Made by a program: the position numbers and the translations under genes
The notes under the pieces: generated by a model
Told to the model about the DNA's origin: nothing
Seen by the model: only the letters and a program-made list of their open reading frames with translations
Database searches by the model: none
Shown: positions 6,669-15,771 of the stretch, piece after piece
Position numbering within the stretch: position 1 is the first letter of the stretch
Layout of the letters: each line of letters begins with the position of its first letter
NCBI GenBank assembly: GCA_049644265.1
Contig: JBARRO010000201.1
Location: 1 to 51,005 of the forward strand
DNA length: 51,005 bases
DNA from: JBARRO01 sp049644265
GTDB lineage: Bacteria > Bacteroidota > Ignavibacteria > UBA10030
Reading direction: 5' to 3'

Positions 6669-7916
6669 ATGGGACGCAAAATATCTACAAAACCCTTGGC
6701 ACGATCCTTGGACAAAACCGACCTTGCGGGGCAGGTTCGCCGAATCGGCAAATTGATTAAGAAACGGAAATTCAAGAAAGCGCTTCCTCTTGTCGATTCG
6801 CTCATGGCCCGATTTCCCGATGAGCTGGAGTTGTGGACCGCCCAAGCCATTTGCTATTCCGAAACCGGACGAACCGGGCGGGCGCTAACCATCCTTCGGA
6901 AGGCGAGAACCCGGTTTCCGCGGGATCATTTTGTTCTTTACGCTCTGGCCGAAACGCTTGTTAAAACAGAGGAATTCGAGGAAGCAGAACGGGCATACCA
7001 TGTTGCATTGGAAGAGACGCCTCCCGGGCTCAAACAGGAGCGGTCCGAATGTTATAACGGACTCGGAGTTGCGTTGTGGGCTCAACATAAGCGAGACGAC
7101 GCGCTCGACATGTGGAAGCGGGCGGTTGAAGAGGATCCCGGCAACAAGATTGCACAGAGGAACCTCGAGCAGTTCACGAATGAATACAACGAGCCGACTC
7201 CGCCCTCGCCTGTGTTCGACGACCCCTACCACTTTCAGCGGATTCAGACAGAGAGGTATCTCAAACAAGTTGGGAGAGAAATATTTCAAAACGACAAAGA
7301 GGCGGAGCGCGTCATCGGAGCGATCTTTCAGGCCTGGAACGACCATGTTGCCCCGCGCTCGAAGGAACTGGATACCATGACTCCCGCGGAAAAGACGGAG
7401 CTGTTCGGGTCGATCACCGTTGACTTCACATCGACGTTTGCATCTCCCCTCGGAAAGTCAATAAGATCGGGTAGGAGGGAACATGGTGAACGTCATCGTT
7501 CATCGACTCCGGAAGCGGAAGAGGAGCGGGAGCTCGAAGCATTGTGGAAGCGATTCGGTTTCCTGCCATCGGGGAAGGCCGCCATGCTTCTTCTTACGTT
7601 GGGAATGCCGGCACTTATGGCCGTCGGTGTGACAGAATCCCGTGTGAAAGAACTTGTGGAGCGATCGAAAATCTCCGATGAAGAGGAGGAGTTGTTCCTG
7701 TGGGCCTGGGATTTGCTTGAAGCAGTGATGGCCGCAAACGCGGAAAAAGGAAGCAACGCCGAGATCGAGAGTATGCGGGATGCAATCCGCATCGCGGGAG
7801 AGGAGCTTAATGAGGAGGGCGCTGCGTTGGTGGTTCAAGCGATGCGACGGCTCATAGAGGAGTTGGAGAAGGAGGCACGGCAGGAAACGAATCGCGGAGG
7901 GAAGAAGAAACGATAA
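6669..7916 (+). CDS. TPR-repeat protein of unknown function
   Basis: 415 residues with no signal peptide, so probably cytoplasmic. A very basic N-terminus (GRKISTKPLARSL) leads into about four TPR-like helical repeats (about 25-165: KKALPLVDSLMARFPDELEL, GRALTILRKARTRFPRDHFV, EEAERAYHVALEETP, DDALDMWKRAVEEDPGN). A central part (about 180-275) has no family I recognise. A helical C-terminal part begins EALWKRFGFLPSGKAAML and ends in a Lys/Arg tail (GGKKKR). TPR repeats usually hold protein complexes together; no partner is suggested by the neighbours. No clear Shine-Dalgarno sequence precedes the ATG. Confidence 0.7.
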   Translation: MGRKISTKPLARSLDKTDLAGQVRRIGKLIKKRKFKKALPLVDSLMARFPDELELWTAQAICYSETGRTGRALTILRKARTRFPRDHFVLYALAETLVKTEEFEEAERAYHVALEETPPGLKQERSECYNGLGVALWAQHKRDDALDMWKRAVEEDPGNKIAQRNLEQFTNEYNEPTPPSPVFDDPYHFQRIQTERYLKQVGREIFQNDKEAERVIGAIFQAWNDHVAPRSKELDTMTPAEKTELFGSITVDFTSTFASPLGKSIRSGRREHGERHRSSTPEAEEERELEALWKRFGFLPSGKAAMLLLTLGMPALMAVGVTESRVKELVERSKISDEEEELFLWAWDLLEAVMAANAEKGSNAEIESMRDAIRIAGEELNEEGAALVVQAMRRLIEELEKEARQETNRGGKKKR

Positions 7917-8098
7917 CACGTTTCAAGAGTTGTGCAGAATTTGTGGGGACTGCTTTTGTTGAACTGACAAACGCCTGGTGTCGCTCCCAAGAAGTGAGTT
8001 TATATTCGGGCACAACGAGAAATGCAGAATGGCGCGGCTCTACTCCTTTTTTGTGAAGGCCTGAGTATGAACCGCAAGACTGCTTGTTAGAAGTGGCG

Positions 8099-9355
8099 CT
8101 AGAAAAACACCCTCATCCACAACTCAACTTTTTCTCGCACCTGCCGGGAACCGAATTCCGTTGCCTCTCCTCCCACCAGGATCGACGGCCAGAATATCAA
8201 CTCCAGGTTGGTCGCCGGTCTGTAATTCAGCGAAGCCGAGATCAAAAAGCTTTCATCATTCAGGTTGTAAATCGTAAAAAGCGACGGAGTAAAATACAGC
8301 CACTCGAACGGCTCTGGCTGGGAGATCTTCAGATACAAGTAATCCCGCATCAACGCGCTGCTTTTGAAATACGTCTGACCTGTGGACAACGTTTGCTGAA
8401 TCGCGCCGGGCGTTCCGTTTGAAAGGCCACTGAGAAGAAAATTGCGGTATGCATGAAATTCCTCTCTTGACAACCCAAATCCGTTGTGGTAGTATTCCGC
8501 AGTGAGTGTAGTGTTCCATTCATTCAAGTAGCGAATCCCGAAGAGATAACTCATGATATCTTCTTGAGCGGATTGGAGGAGTCCGTTTGAGATCACATAA
8601 CGCAACCCATTGCGCGACGCACCAAGTTCGGCATGGACTTCTATGTTTTCCTGAAGGTTTGTCGAAAGGTCCAGCCCGTACTGTTTTTGTGCCAGCGAGC
8701 TCTGGTAGGTCATCAGGTCAATGTCGGTATCCCAGAGAAGGAAGGAAAGTTTAAGGGCAACATCAGTGTGTTTCGTTTCACTAAACCTGTTGTTGACTGA
8801 GGGGCTTTGTGGGATAACCACAAACAGGGCAGAAAACGACTGCAGATCGTCGGAGGAAAAACTCTTGATGTACTCCGCAGTTGCTGAGAGGAGGCCGGCC
8901 TGAGCAAGCTCCGGATTCTCAGGATCTTTTACAGGATTCACAAAGCCGACCGGGTTGAATGCATAACCTTTCCCCCAGTTGTAAACCCGCTTTCCGGCTT
9001 GCGTCGCGATGTTTATCGAAGGACTGTAACTTCCGTATGCCTCAAAGATGTCAAAGTTCGATTCCTTGTCACTGTAGTATGTTGCATGCATTCGTAACTG
9101 AAAACCCAGGTCTTGATTTCTATATTCAGCATTGAGATAAGGTTCAAGCCGGTACTGTGATAAATACGGAGAGACATCCTTATTAAAGAATTGAAGCCCG
9201 TAACTCGGCGATGACTGAGACATGTGAAAGAATGAATACTTGGCGTCAAGATTACCGCTCCATTCGAGTCTTCTCGGAGCGTCGATGTCGGTGGAGGCTT
9301 CTTGTGAAATCGCCAGGGCGGGCAGAAGAGCGACCCATCCAAACCTGAGGCTCAT
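8099..9355 (-). CDS. Outer-membrane beta-barrel protein of the ABC/LolA-like operon
   Basis: 418 residues. It begins with a short hydrophobic export segment (MSLRFGWVALLPALAIS) and then alternates aromatic and polar residues in many strand-like stretches (LEWSGNLDAKYSFFHMS, LGFQLRMHATYYSDK, FLISASLNYRPATNLELIFW), ending RVFF, a terminal Phe typical of barrels inserted by BamA. Length would suit roughly 14-18 strands. The ATG overlaps the stop of the LolA-like gene by four bases, so it is last in an operon of ATPase, permease, LolA-like carrier and barrel. The context suggests an outer-membrane partner or substrate of that system; the actual function is unknown. Confidence 0.75.
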   Translation of the reverse strand: MSLRFGWVALLPALAISQEASTDIDAPRRLEWSGNLDAKYSFFHMSQSSPSYGLQFFNKDVSPYLSQYRLEPYLNAEYRNQDLGFQLRMHATYYSDKESNFDIFEAYGSYSPSINIATQAGKRVYNWGKGYAFNPVGFVNPVKDPENPELAQAGLLSATAEYIKSFSSDDLQSFSALFVVIPQSPSVNNRFSETKHTDVALKLSFLLWDTDIDLMTYQSSLAQKQYGLDLSTNLQENIEVHAELGASRNGLRYVISNGLLQSAQEDIMSYLFGIRYLNEWNTTLTAEYYHNGFGLSREEFHAYRNFLLSGLSNGTPGAIQQTLSTGQTYFKSSALMRDYLYLKISQPEPFEWLYFTPSLFTIYNLNDESFLISASLNYRPATNLELIFWPSILVGGEATEFGSRQVREKVELWMRVFF

Positions 9356-10080
9356 TGAAGCTCTCCCAAACGGCCAACGTAATTCAGAGTAAAAACCTCG
9401 TCAGGAAAATTACGAGATTTGATTTTCTCGTAGATGAGATATGAGCGATAACCCTTGTACAACGGGCTATACGTTTCCACCTTGGATGGCCTCACCATAC
9501 TGTTGCCAAAATCTTTGTCTTCCTTGAATTCGAGCGTCTTGATCAATAAACCGCTCGCGGAGTAGGCTTCGACTTTGCGAAGGTTCTTCCTGCCTTTTGT
9601 AATCCACATCTTCAGCTTGTCATAGGCGACGGTTCTGTTCTTCGCTTTCAAGTCGAGGATATTCTCCGTTTCTGTTTCTCCGGCAAACGTTGCATCGTAT
9701 TCAACGGAATACTCCAGTTGCATGATGTCGGCATTGCTGAAGACGCCGCCGGTGATGGACTGTAAACTCGTAATACGGACCGGCCTGTTTACATTCGGAA
9801 TGTACAGCCACATGTTCTCGCCCAGACGAAGAGTTGCCCTTCCTTTTTCGCTGGCCGGAGCGAGATACAGCAGAGCAATCTTGTCTTTCCCCTTCTTGAT
9901 CGTATAGAAGCTGAACTCCTTCCTCGCTCCGTTCGGCTCTTCATTGATAATCTTGCGGTATGCCTCGTACGATTCCGGCATGAGATGATCGTCGACTGTT
10001 TTCAAGAGTGCGTTTGCGTCTTGAGCATGGAGAGCGAGGCTGGGGATGAGAATGAGGACAAGAAACAGGACTGTTTTCAT
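9352..10080 (-). CDS. LolA-like outer-membrane lipoprotein-sorting protein
   Basis: 242 residues with a clear signal peptide (MKTVLFLVLILIPSLALHAQ). The mature part resembles the periplasmic lipoprotein-sorting/LolA superfamily fold seen with ABC or RND exporters: NGARKEFSFYTIKKGKDKIA, EKGRATLRLGENMWLYIPNV, ADIMQLEYSVEYDATFAGE and an alternating-strand C-terminal half. In this superfamily a half-barrel binds lipid or acyl chains. It is placed between the permease and the outer-membrane barrel, which suggests carriage of a hydrophobic substrate across the periplasm. It is longer than classical LolA (about 180 residues), so canonical lipoprotein trafficking is not assured. Confidence 0.75.
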   Translation of the reverse strand: MKTVLFLVLILIPSLALHAQDANALLKTVDDHLMPESYEAYRKIINEEPNGARKEFSFYTIKKGKDKIALLYLAPASEKGRATLRLGENMWLYIPNVNRPVRITSLQSITGGVFSNADIMQLEYSVEYDATFAGETETENILDLKAKNRTVAYDKLKMWITKGRKNLRKVEAYSASGLLIKTLEFKEDKDFGNSMVRPSKVETYSPLYKGYRSYLIYEKIKSRNFPDEVFTLNYVGRLGELQ

Positions 10081-10092
10081 GATGTGTTCCTT

Positions 10093-11325
10093 CTAGACAT
10101 GCCCGAGTGCGTCAACGGGTTCCATTCTTGCCGCTTTGTTTGCCGGCTGAAGACTTGCAAACAGTGAAACGACCATGACAATACCCACGGTGAGAATAAC
10201 TTCACTCACTGGTATACTGGGAGCGAGCGAGACATTCATCTGTCCAAACGTGAAGTCGATTCGGATGAGATTCATAAGCCAGATCATACCCAGTCCGACG
10301 ATCACGCCTACGGCGGTGCTTAACAGGCCCATGGAAAAGCCTTCAATCAGGAACATGGCGAGAATCCGGCTGGGGGGCGTTCCAATGGCGGCAATCGTTC
10401 CTATCTCGCTGACCCTCTCAAAGACGGACATGGTCATGATGTTCAGGATACTGACCAACACGATGGAGATGAGAATGAACTTCACAACAATAATCAAAAG
10501 GTCGACAATCCTCACAATGCTCGCAAACGGAGATAGCTGTTCCCATGTGTGAACCTCAACCGCAGATTCAGGAGCGCTGTAAGCTTTCTTCAATGACTTG
10601 TAGACGCTTTCCAGTTGGTTGAACTCTTTCATCTTCACTGCAATCTCGATGATTTCGGGCTTTTCCATTCGAAGCAGAGTCATTGCATCAGAGATGTGCA
10701 TATAACCGTCTTTACCCGTAGGGCCGAACACGCTCTCAATCACCCCGATGACACGGACAGAAATACCGTTCACAGACCCCTCCTTGTTCGTCGCAATCAG
10801 GACGACTTCGTTGCCGATGCTGAGCCCGAGGCCCTTCATCAAATTCTCCGGCACGATAATCTCGCCCGGCTTCAGAAACTGACCCGACGCTCCGCTGGTG
10901 TTTTTGATTCTTTTGACAAGGTCCGTCACGGTCCTTTGCTCCATTTCCGGCCGGACGGCACTCAACCGGATGTTGGATGTCTGTGCATAATTGCTGATCA
11001 TGGCGCCGAACTTAACACGCGGACTGTAGGCTTCGATCCCTGGCGTCGAACGGAGAGTCTGTTCAACAGCTGCATATTCCGATTCCGAAAGCGAGAGGTT
11101 GAGGGGTAAGTTATCTATGGATTCGACGTATCCCTTCTTGTGAATCTGCAAGTCACCGAGAGCCGTGTTCGTAATGACGCCGACCATTTGAGTCTTGAAC
11201 GAAATTGCGAGACCCCCAAAGACAATAACAAGAACGACACCGAAAGCGATCAGTGATGACGTGAGAAGAGTCCTCCGTTTGTACCGGAACAGATTTCGCA
11301 CGGCAATGGTAATAAGATTCCTCAT
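10093..11325 (-). CDS. ABC transporter permease, MacB/LolC-FtsX family
   Basis: 410 residues with the four-helix FtsX/MacB plan: N-terminal helix (NLFRYKRRTLLTSSLIAFGVVL), a large periplasmic MacB-PCD-like domain (about 45-265), then three C-terminal helices (LLIIVVKFILISIVLVSILN, IEGFSMGLLSTAVGVIVGLG, VILTVGIVMVVSLFASLQP) and the conserved end PANKAARMEPVDAL. Such proteins are mechanotransmitters that push substrate from the outer leaflet or periplasm. It overlaps the ATPase gene by four bases; a dimer of one permease is likely, since only one permease gene is present. Confidence 0.88.
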   Translation of the reverse strand: MRNLITIAVRNLFRYKRRTLLTSSLIAFGVVLVIVFGGLAISFKTQMVGVITNTALGDLQIHKKGYVESIDNLPLNLSLSESEYAAVEQTLRSTPGIEAYSPRVKFGAMISNYAQTSNIRLSAVRPEMEQRTVTDLVKRIKNTSGASGQFLKPGEIIVPENLMKGLGLSIGNEVVLIATNKEGSVNGISVRVIGVIESVFGPTGKDGYMHISDAMTLLRMEKPEIIEIAVKMKEFNQLESVYKSLKKAYSAPESAVEVHTWEQLSPFASIVRIVDLLIIVVKFILISIVLVSILNIMTMSVFERVSEIGTIAAIGTPPSRILAMFLIEGFSMGLLSTAVGVIVGLGMIWLMNLIRIDFTFGQMNVSLAPSIPVSEVILTVGIVMVVSLFASLQPANKAARMEPVDALGHV

Positions 11326-12023
11326 TGCATCCTCCCTTCCTTCTTATCATCGTGGACAATGATGCCGTCTTCGAGTGTGTAGATCAACTCAGCCTCCCCC
11401 ACGATTTTCGGATCGTGCGTTGAAAAGACAAAAGTAGTTTCAAAAGTCTTTTGCATCTCGTGCATGACACTGATGACTTTGAACGCTGTGGCATGGTCGA
11501 GATTGGCAGTTGGCTCGTCCGCAAGTACAATTTTGGGATTTGTCACGAGCGCCCGTGCAACCGCAACCCGTTGTTTTTGCCCGCCGGAGATCTGTTGGGG
11601 ATATTTGTTTTTCTGGTCGAGCATGCCAACTTTGTCCAGCAAATTCAGGATGTGCTCGCGGCGGTCTTTGACGGCAACATGTTTGAGCATCAGCAGCGGG
11701 TATTCCACGTTTTCGTAGACCGTGAGGACCGGAATCAAATTGAAATTTTGGAACACGAAACCGATGGTGTTTCCCCGGAACGCCGCCGCATCTGTGCGGT
11801 TGAGTGAGGCAACATCAACGCCGTCAACGATAACCTTGCCATCCGTCGGCTTGTCGAGTGCCCCGATCAAGTTGAGCAACGTCGACTTGCCGCTTCCAGA
11901 AGGACCAATGAAAGAGACAAACGCCTGGCGCTCGATCGTGAGCGACAGGCCCTTGAGTGCTGTAACCGGCACTCCGGCTGCGTTGTATGTTTTTGTTACC
12001 TTACGAAGTTGGATGAGACTCAC
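11322..12023 (-). CDS. ABC transporter ATP-binding protein, LolD/MacB type
   Basis: 233 residues with all ATPase motifs: Walker A GPSGSGKST, Q-loop FQNFNLIPVLTVYENV, signature ISGGQKQRVAVARAL, Walker B IVLADEPTANLD and H-loop STHDPKI. The text after the Q-loop is typical of the LolD/FtsE/MacB branch. First gene of the minus-strand operon that continues with the permease, LolA-like protein and barrel. No promoter was convincingly identified in the 370-base gap upstream. Confidence 0.92.
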   Translation of the reverse strand: MSLIQLRKVTKTYNAAGVPVTALKGLSLTIERQAFVSFIGPSGSGKSTLLNLIGALDKPTDGKVIVDGVDVASLNRTDAAAFRGNTIGFVFQNFNLIPVLTVYENVEYPLLMLKHVAVKDRREHILNLLDKVGMLDQKNKYPQQISGGQKQRVAVARALVTNPKIVLADEPTANLDHATAFKVISVMHEMQKTFETTFVFSTHDPKIVGEAELIYTLEDGIIVHDDKKEGRMQ

Positions 12024-12393
12024 AAAACTACCTCTAAAGTCGTCGGTTGTTGAAATTCTCTACAGGTGTGATGCAAGAATGCAGAGAACGGTTCGAGCTG
12101 CGTCATTCATTTCCTGACATTTTCTCGAATGAACCTGCTTTGCAGGAGGTCCAAGGGGATTGTGGTGTGGAATCAGCCTTTCCGGTCCAGATTCGCAATC
12201 GATTTCTTCTTCAACATCCCTCTCTTATTCATTGTTATCTGCAACCTGCCTCCTGCCATCTTCGCTTATGCTCAATTTCCTACTTCCCTTCTCTTAATCT
12301 TAGCTTCTCATGTTCTTCCCCTTACGTCCTTCTTGTGACTTTTTCTCATTACTTCCTCATCTCCACCCTTTACCTCGAAAACAGGAGCACGTC
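12024..12393. other. 370-base divergent gap, pyrimidine-rich on the plus strand
   Basis: Holds a small hairpin, CCTGC-TTT-GCAGG (12134-12146), then a long pyrimidine-rich stretch. The part from 12235 begins with heptad-like units (TTATCTG, CAACCTG, CCTCCTG, CCATCTT) that decay further on, so it may be a worn heptamer array. No promoter is obvious for either flanking gene. Confidence 0.4.
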
Positions 12394-12810
12394 ATGAAAA
12401 AGCAATTGAACAACACGATGCTGATCCTGGCAACCGGACTGGTTGCTGTGTTGCCGCCCATGCTGGTTGGCCAGGAATCCGGCCTCCGAAAAGCTCGCAC
12501 CTCGGAGATGACGCTTGCTACGGGCACGCCATACCATGCCTCAATAGCTTATTCATACGCTTTTTCTGACGGGTTGGCTGCGGGATTTGACATTGCGAAG
12601 CCAAATCAGGGGCTGACTTTTGGGCTCAATGTCGTTGGGGACGTCTACCGGGGGGGAGACACAAGATTCTTCTCGGATGCTGAACTCACGTACAAAAAGT
12701 CGGTCAACAATGTCGCGTTCGGAATCTCTTGGTTGCTGATCAGCCCCTGTTCGCGAAAGTCGGGTTCGCTGTATCGTTCTAATCTTTACAACGGTTTGAC
12801 AGTTCCATGA
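12394..12810 (+). CDS. Small exported protein, probably frameshifted near its C-terminus
   Basis: Start ATG 12394 follows AGGAG; the signal peptide is MKKQLNNTMLILATGLVAVL. The mature part looks like a small beta-barrel (ASIAYSYAFSDGLAAGFDIA, QGLTFGLNVVGDVYRGG, NNVAFGISW). As read it has 138 residues and ends with an implausible Ser/Arg-rich tail. If one base is added to the C run at 12743-12746, the frame continues SPLFAKVGFAVSF and stops at 12780-12782, giving a 129-residue product with the terminal Phe of an outer-membrane barrel. So either the gene is a pseudogene or the sequence lacks one base. Function unknown; the start region resembles that of the next gene. Confidence 0.6.
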   Translation: MKKQLNNTMLILATGLVAVLPPMLVGQESGLRKARTSEMTLATGTPYHASIAYSYAFSDGLAAGFDIAKPNQGLTFGLNVVGDVYRGGDTRFFSDAELTYKKSVNNVAFGISWLLISPCSRKSGSLYRSNLYNGLTVP

Positions 12811-12906
12811 CAACTCGAATATGAAATCTCCGAACATCCATAAAAAGAACATGCAGTCAAACGGCAACACACACAGTCCAGTCCACCACTCTTAAAGGAG
12901 GCCGTC

Positions 12907-13455
12907 ATGAAAAACAACACCGCAATGATGATTGCAGGATTCTTTGCGACGATCGGCTCATCGGTCCTGCAGGCGCAAGACACTTCAAACAATGACGACG
13001 TGGCCTTTGCCCAACGCAATATGGGCGGGCCCAGAATCGGCGTCAGTTATGTCTACGGCGGAGGGAAACTCGTCCAGGCTCTCGGAGAACGCGGAATTGG
13101 CCGCGCACTCAGTCAGTTCGGATGGCATTTTGAGTATCAGGTGATTCCGGAAGGCGGAGGCCCATCCTTTGTTATTCAGCTTGTTCCTCTGGTTGCCGGT
13201 GTTGAGTACGGTACGCTTATTCCCAGCGGAACGTTGGCCATGGGTGTCCGGTTCATGGACGGGTTCGAATTTGGCATGGGGCCCAATCTTCTGGTCTCGA
13301 CCGAGGGCCTCTCGACGTCCCTTGTGATTGCGATCGGCAAAAGCTTCAATTACGGCGGTGTGAGCATTCCCATCAACCTCGTCTACGCCACAAACCCCGA
13401 CGGCAACCGGGTCTCTTTTGTATTCGGGTATTCGATTGCAAAGGGATGGAGGTAG
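12907..13455 (+). CDS. Exported protein of unknown function
   Basis: 182 residues with a signal peptide (MKNNTAMMIAGFFATIGSSVLQAQ) and a strong ribosome-binding site, AAAGGAGG. The mature part is Gly-rich with alternating hydrophobic residues (GPRIGVSYVYGGGKL, FEYQVIPEGGGPSFVIQLVP, FEFGMGPNLLVST, GVSIPINLVYATNPDGNRVS), which would fit a small eight-strand barrel, though it ends KGWR and not in Phe. No family recognised. The terminator after it indicates a transcription unit with the frameshifted gene upstream. Confidence 0.65.
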   Translation: MKNNTAMMIAGFFATIGSSVLQAQDTSNNDDVAFAQRNMGGPRIGVSYVYGGGKLVQALGERGIGRALSQFGWHFEYQVIPEGGGPSFVIQLVPLVAGVEYGTLIPSGTLAMGVRFMDGFEFGMGPNLLVSTEGLSTSLVIAIGKSFNYGGVSIPINLVYATNPDGNRVSFVFGYSIAKGWR

Positions 13456-13495
13456 AGGAAGGGAAACCAGTCGTGACCACGGCAGGCTGGATCAT

Positions 13496-13545
13496 CCTCG
13501 TGCTTCGCGCAATACTCGCTGTTGGAGGCACGAGGAGATTTTTTT
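13496..13545 (+). terminator. Probable rho-independent terminator
   Basis: CCTCGTGC (13496-13503) pairs with GCACGAGG (13528-13535), followed by GAG and a seven-T run (13539-13545). The loop is long (24 bases). Confidence 0.65.
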
Positions 13546-13669
13546 AGGGAATGGCTGACAAGGCTCTGGGGTGCAAGGTGGTAACACTGTCTGGCTGGAC
13601 ATCCCGCACCACGCGAGAAAGGCTCGGATGTCTCTTTTAAGCTGCACTCCCATGATTAGGAACGTGAAA

Positions 13670-13698
13670 TTGCACTTCAGCCGTTTCCTTCCTACTAT
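13670..13698 (+). promoter_or_regulatory. Probable promoter of the 13730 gene
   Basis: TTGCAC (13670-13675), 17 bases, TACTAT (13693-13698); start near 13705, 25 bases before ATG 13730. This helps decide the start against upstream in-frame ATGs. Confidence 0.6.
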
Positions 13699-13729
13699 CA
13701 AACAAACACTTTCCGATAATCTCACAAAA

Positions 13730-15088
13730 ATGTCCATTCGACGCGTCACTCTCCCCCCGGTTCTCCTGGTGCTCCTCGCATTACCTCAGCGGTCAGTTTC
13801 CCAGGAACTTCAGGTCGCCCTCGATATCGAAGGCCGCGTTGAGCTCATTACTCCTGAAATGGAAGAGAAGTTGCATCTCTTCACCGACGTTGCCGGTTTC
13901 AAAGAAGCCCGGATGTTCCAGGTTTCGGATTCGGTGTTTGTCCTGGAAATCTCCTACTTCGCAGCCGAGAAGAATCTCAAGCAACGGCAGACCCTGACTG
14001 CGGAGGAATGCGGAGAATTCCGGAGGAAGGTCTCGGAAAAACTCAAGGTCCTTCCGCCTGAAATGGTCATCGACCAAAGCGGGCGACCCAAACTCCTTAC
14101 TGGCGCTGTGGGTCTCGGGTTGGGGTTCTACGGGTGGGCCATACCTTCCGTTCTCGAGGTGAACGATGGGAGGGTGGCGGTGGCTCTCTACCTGGCGACC
14201 AGCGGCGCAACGTATGCCATTGCGAATTCTGCAACGAGGACCTCTATCGTAACGGAATCGATGGCCACAGCCTACTATTATGGTGCCACGCGTGGCATCG
14301 TCCACGGAGCGTCTCTCTACGGAATCTTTGTGGGCGAAGAAGGCTCGATTCGTTGGGCACTCCTTGCGGGTATGGGGGGAAGTGTCCTGGAGGGAATGTA
14401 TTCGGTACGGTTGGCGGAAACGTACGGGACGGATATAGGAACGATCGAAGCGGTTGGACTTCTGGGCGATCTCGGGATTGGGTTTGGGCTCGGCTCTTCG
14501 TATGTCGTTGATGCAAAGACCGGAACCACTGCGGGACTTACACTCCTTGGGGCAACGGGCGGACTGCTCGTGGGTTACGGTCTGACGTCGCGGGACCAGT
14601 TTACGAGCGGCGATGTCGATGTGCTTCAAACCGCCGCTGTCGTGTGTGGGTCTATCGCGTTTACGGCATTGGACATTCTGGACGTGAAACAGGATAAGCA
14701 GTATGTGACCGGTTCGATGGTGGGTTTGGCAGTAGGGGTCGGGATCGGCCAGCAGCTTGTTTCCGGAAAGAACTTCACATCAAGTCAGGGAACGAGGATT
14801 CGTCTTGCAGCATCCGGAGGAGTTATCCTCGGCCTCGGCATCGCACAAATCGCTTCCTCCGACAACCAGGATAGAACGCTTTATCTTACACTCGGGACAA
14901 TCGGTGCATTGGCGGGGTTTGGCCTGAGCTATGCGATCCTTGCACCGGAGGCTTCCTCAGGATCATTGGGTGATGGATGGAGGATGGATGTAAATCCTCT
15001 TGGGCTGGCGGCAGTACGGGGTGGAGTCAGTCTCTTGAACAATCCGTCGTTCCGGCCTCCGATTGTCACGCTTCAGTACAAGTTCTGA
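13730..15088 (+). CDS. Large Gly/Ala-rich exported protein, possibly outer membrane
   Basis: 452 residues. The signal peptide MSIRRVTLPPVLLVLLALP with cut near SVSQE fixes the start; longer in-frame starts would precede the promoter. Residues about 27-125 look soluble (LQVALDIEGRVELITPEMEE). From about 130 on there are repeated hydrophobic Gly-rich stretches (GLGLGFYGWAIPSVLE, GIGFGLGSSYVVDA, TGLTLLGATGG-like, AGFGLSYAILAP), ending VTLQYKF. Terminal Phe and strand-like alternation favour an outer-membrane barrel, but many stretches could also be helices. No family recognised. No Shine-Dalgarno is visible. Convergent with the exonuclease gene, five bases away. Confidence 0.65.
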   Translation: MSIRRVTLPPVLLVLLALPQRSVSQELQVALDIEGRVELITPEMEEKLHLFTDVAGFKEARMFQVSDSVFVLEISYFAAEKNLKQRQTLTAEECGEFRRKVSEKLKVLPPEMVIDQSGRPKLLTGAVGLGLGFYGWAIPSVLEVNDGRVAVALYLATSGATYAIANSATRTSIVTESMATAYYYGATRGIVHGASLYGIFVGEEGSIRWALLAGMGGSVLEGMYSVRLAETYGTDIGTIEAVGLLGDLGIGFGLGSSYVVDAKTGTTAGLTLLGATGGLLVGYGLTSRDQFTSGDVDVLQTAAVVCGSIAFTALDILDVKQDKQYVTGSMVGLAVGVGIGQQLVSGKNFTSSQGTRIRLAASGGVILGLGIAQIASSDNQDRTLYLTLGTIGALAGFGLSYAILAPEASSGSLGDGWRMDVNPLGLAAVRGGVSLLNNPSFRPPIVTLQYKF

Positions 15089-15093
15089 GGCCG

Positions 15094-15762
15094 TTAAACG
15101 TTGAGGAATTTTTCCCACCGAAGAAACAAATCGGCGGTCGCTTTCAAATCCCCCAAACAATACTCCGCGATGTCGCGGAATCTTCCTTCCTTGAAGAGAT
15201 CTCCCAGATCCAACCCCGTGACTCCGTGCGACTTCGGGCTGACGATCCCGAACGCCTTGCAATAGAAGTCCAGATTGAATTTCCTGAATGCCCCGTAGAA
15301 CGTAAACTGTTCAAGCAGGTCGCAGTGAATGGTTGCGTCGTAACGGTACGGCATAAGGTTCTTTGATGGAGCCAGGCCCAGGATTGCCGAACGCAACATC
15401 AGAAACGGGCAATCGAATCCCCGGCCATTGAACGTCACAAATTGTTTGTAGTGTGTGATATCCCGCCAGAACTGCTCGAGGATTCCCTTCTCATCCGATG
15501 AGACAAATTCCACCATACCGTCTCCGGCCGTGACTGTTTCCTGCCGCTGCGCCTGAAAAAGGACTTTTCCCCGTTGCGTATCGGGATTGAACATGCCGAT
15601 GGCAACAACTTGCGCCGTCGTGGGATAGAGGCTGAGTTTCTGTTTTGCTTCCTCTTTTTCCTCGTCGGTCCTGGAAAATCGGAGAAGATAGTCCTGTTGG
15701 ACTTCGTCGAAGCGGTCGAAAGGAAAACCCACCGTTTCGATGTCGAGAATAACGCGGGACAT
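15094..15762 (-). CDS. Predicted PolB-type 3'-5' exonuclease (DNA_pol_B_exo2 family)
   Basis: 222 residues. RNase H-like DnaQ fold with Exo I VILDIETVGFP (DxE), Exo II FVTFNGRGFDCPFLMLRSAI, and Exo III region IAEYCLGDLKATADLFLRW (Tyr...Asp). These match the predicted stand-alone exonucleases related to the proofreading domain of family B polymerases. Expected to remove nucleotides from 3' ends in DNA repair or RNA/DNA turnover. Last gene of a minus-strand run that includes recA and recX, which fits a repair role. Confidence 0.85.
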   Translation of the reverse strand: MSRVILDIETVGFPFDRFDEVQQDYLLRFSRTDEEKEEAKQKLSLYPTTAQVVAIGMFNPDTQRGKVLFQAQRQETVTAGDGMVEFVSSDEKGILEQFWRDITHYKQFVTFNGRGFDCPFLMLRSAILGLAPSKNLMPYRYDATIHCDLLEQFTFYGAFRKFNLDFYCKAFGIVSPKSHGVTGLDLGDLFKEGRFRDIAEYCLGDLKATADLFLRWEKFLNV

Positions 15763-15771
15763 GGAAATCCG

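Noticed and set aside
13571..13729. Longer N-terminus for the 452-residue exported protein
   Set aside because: A promoter at 13670-13698 and a clear signal peptide starting at 13730 argue against the upstream in-frame starts.
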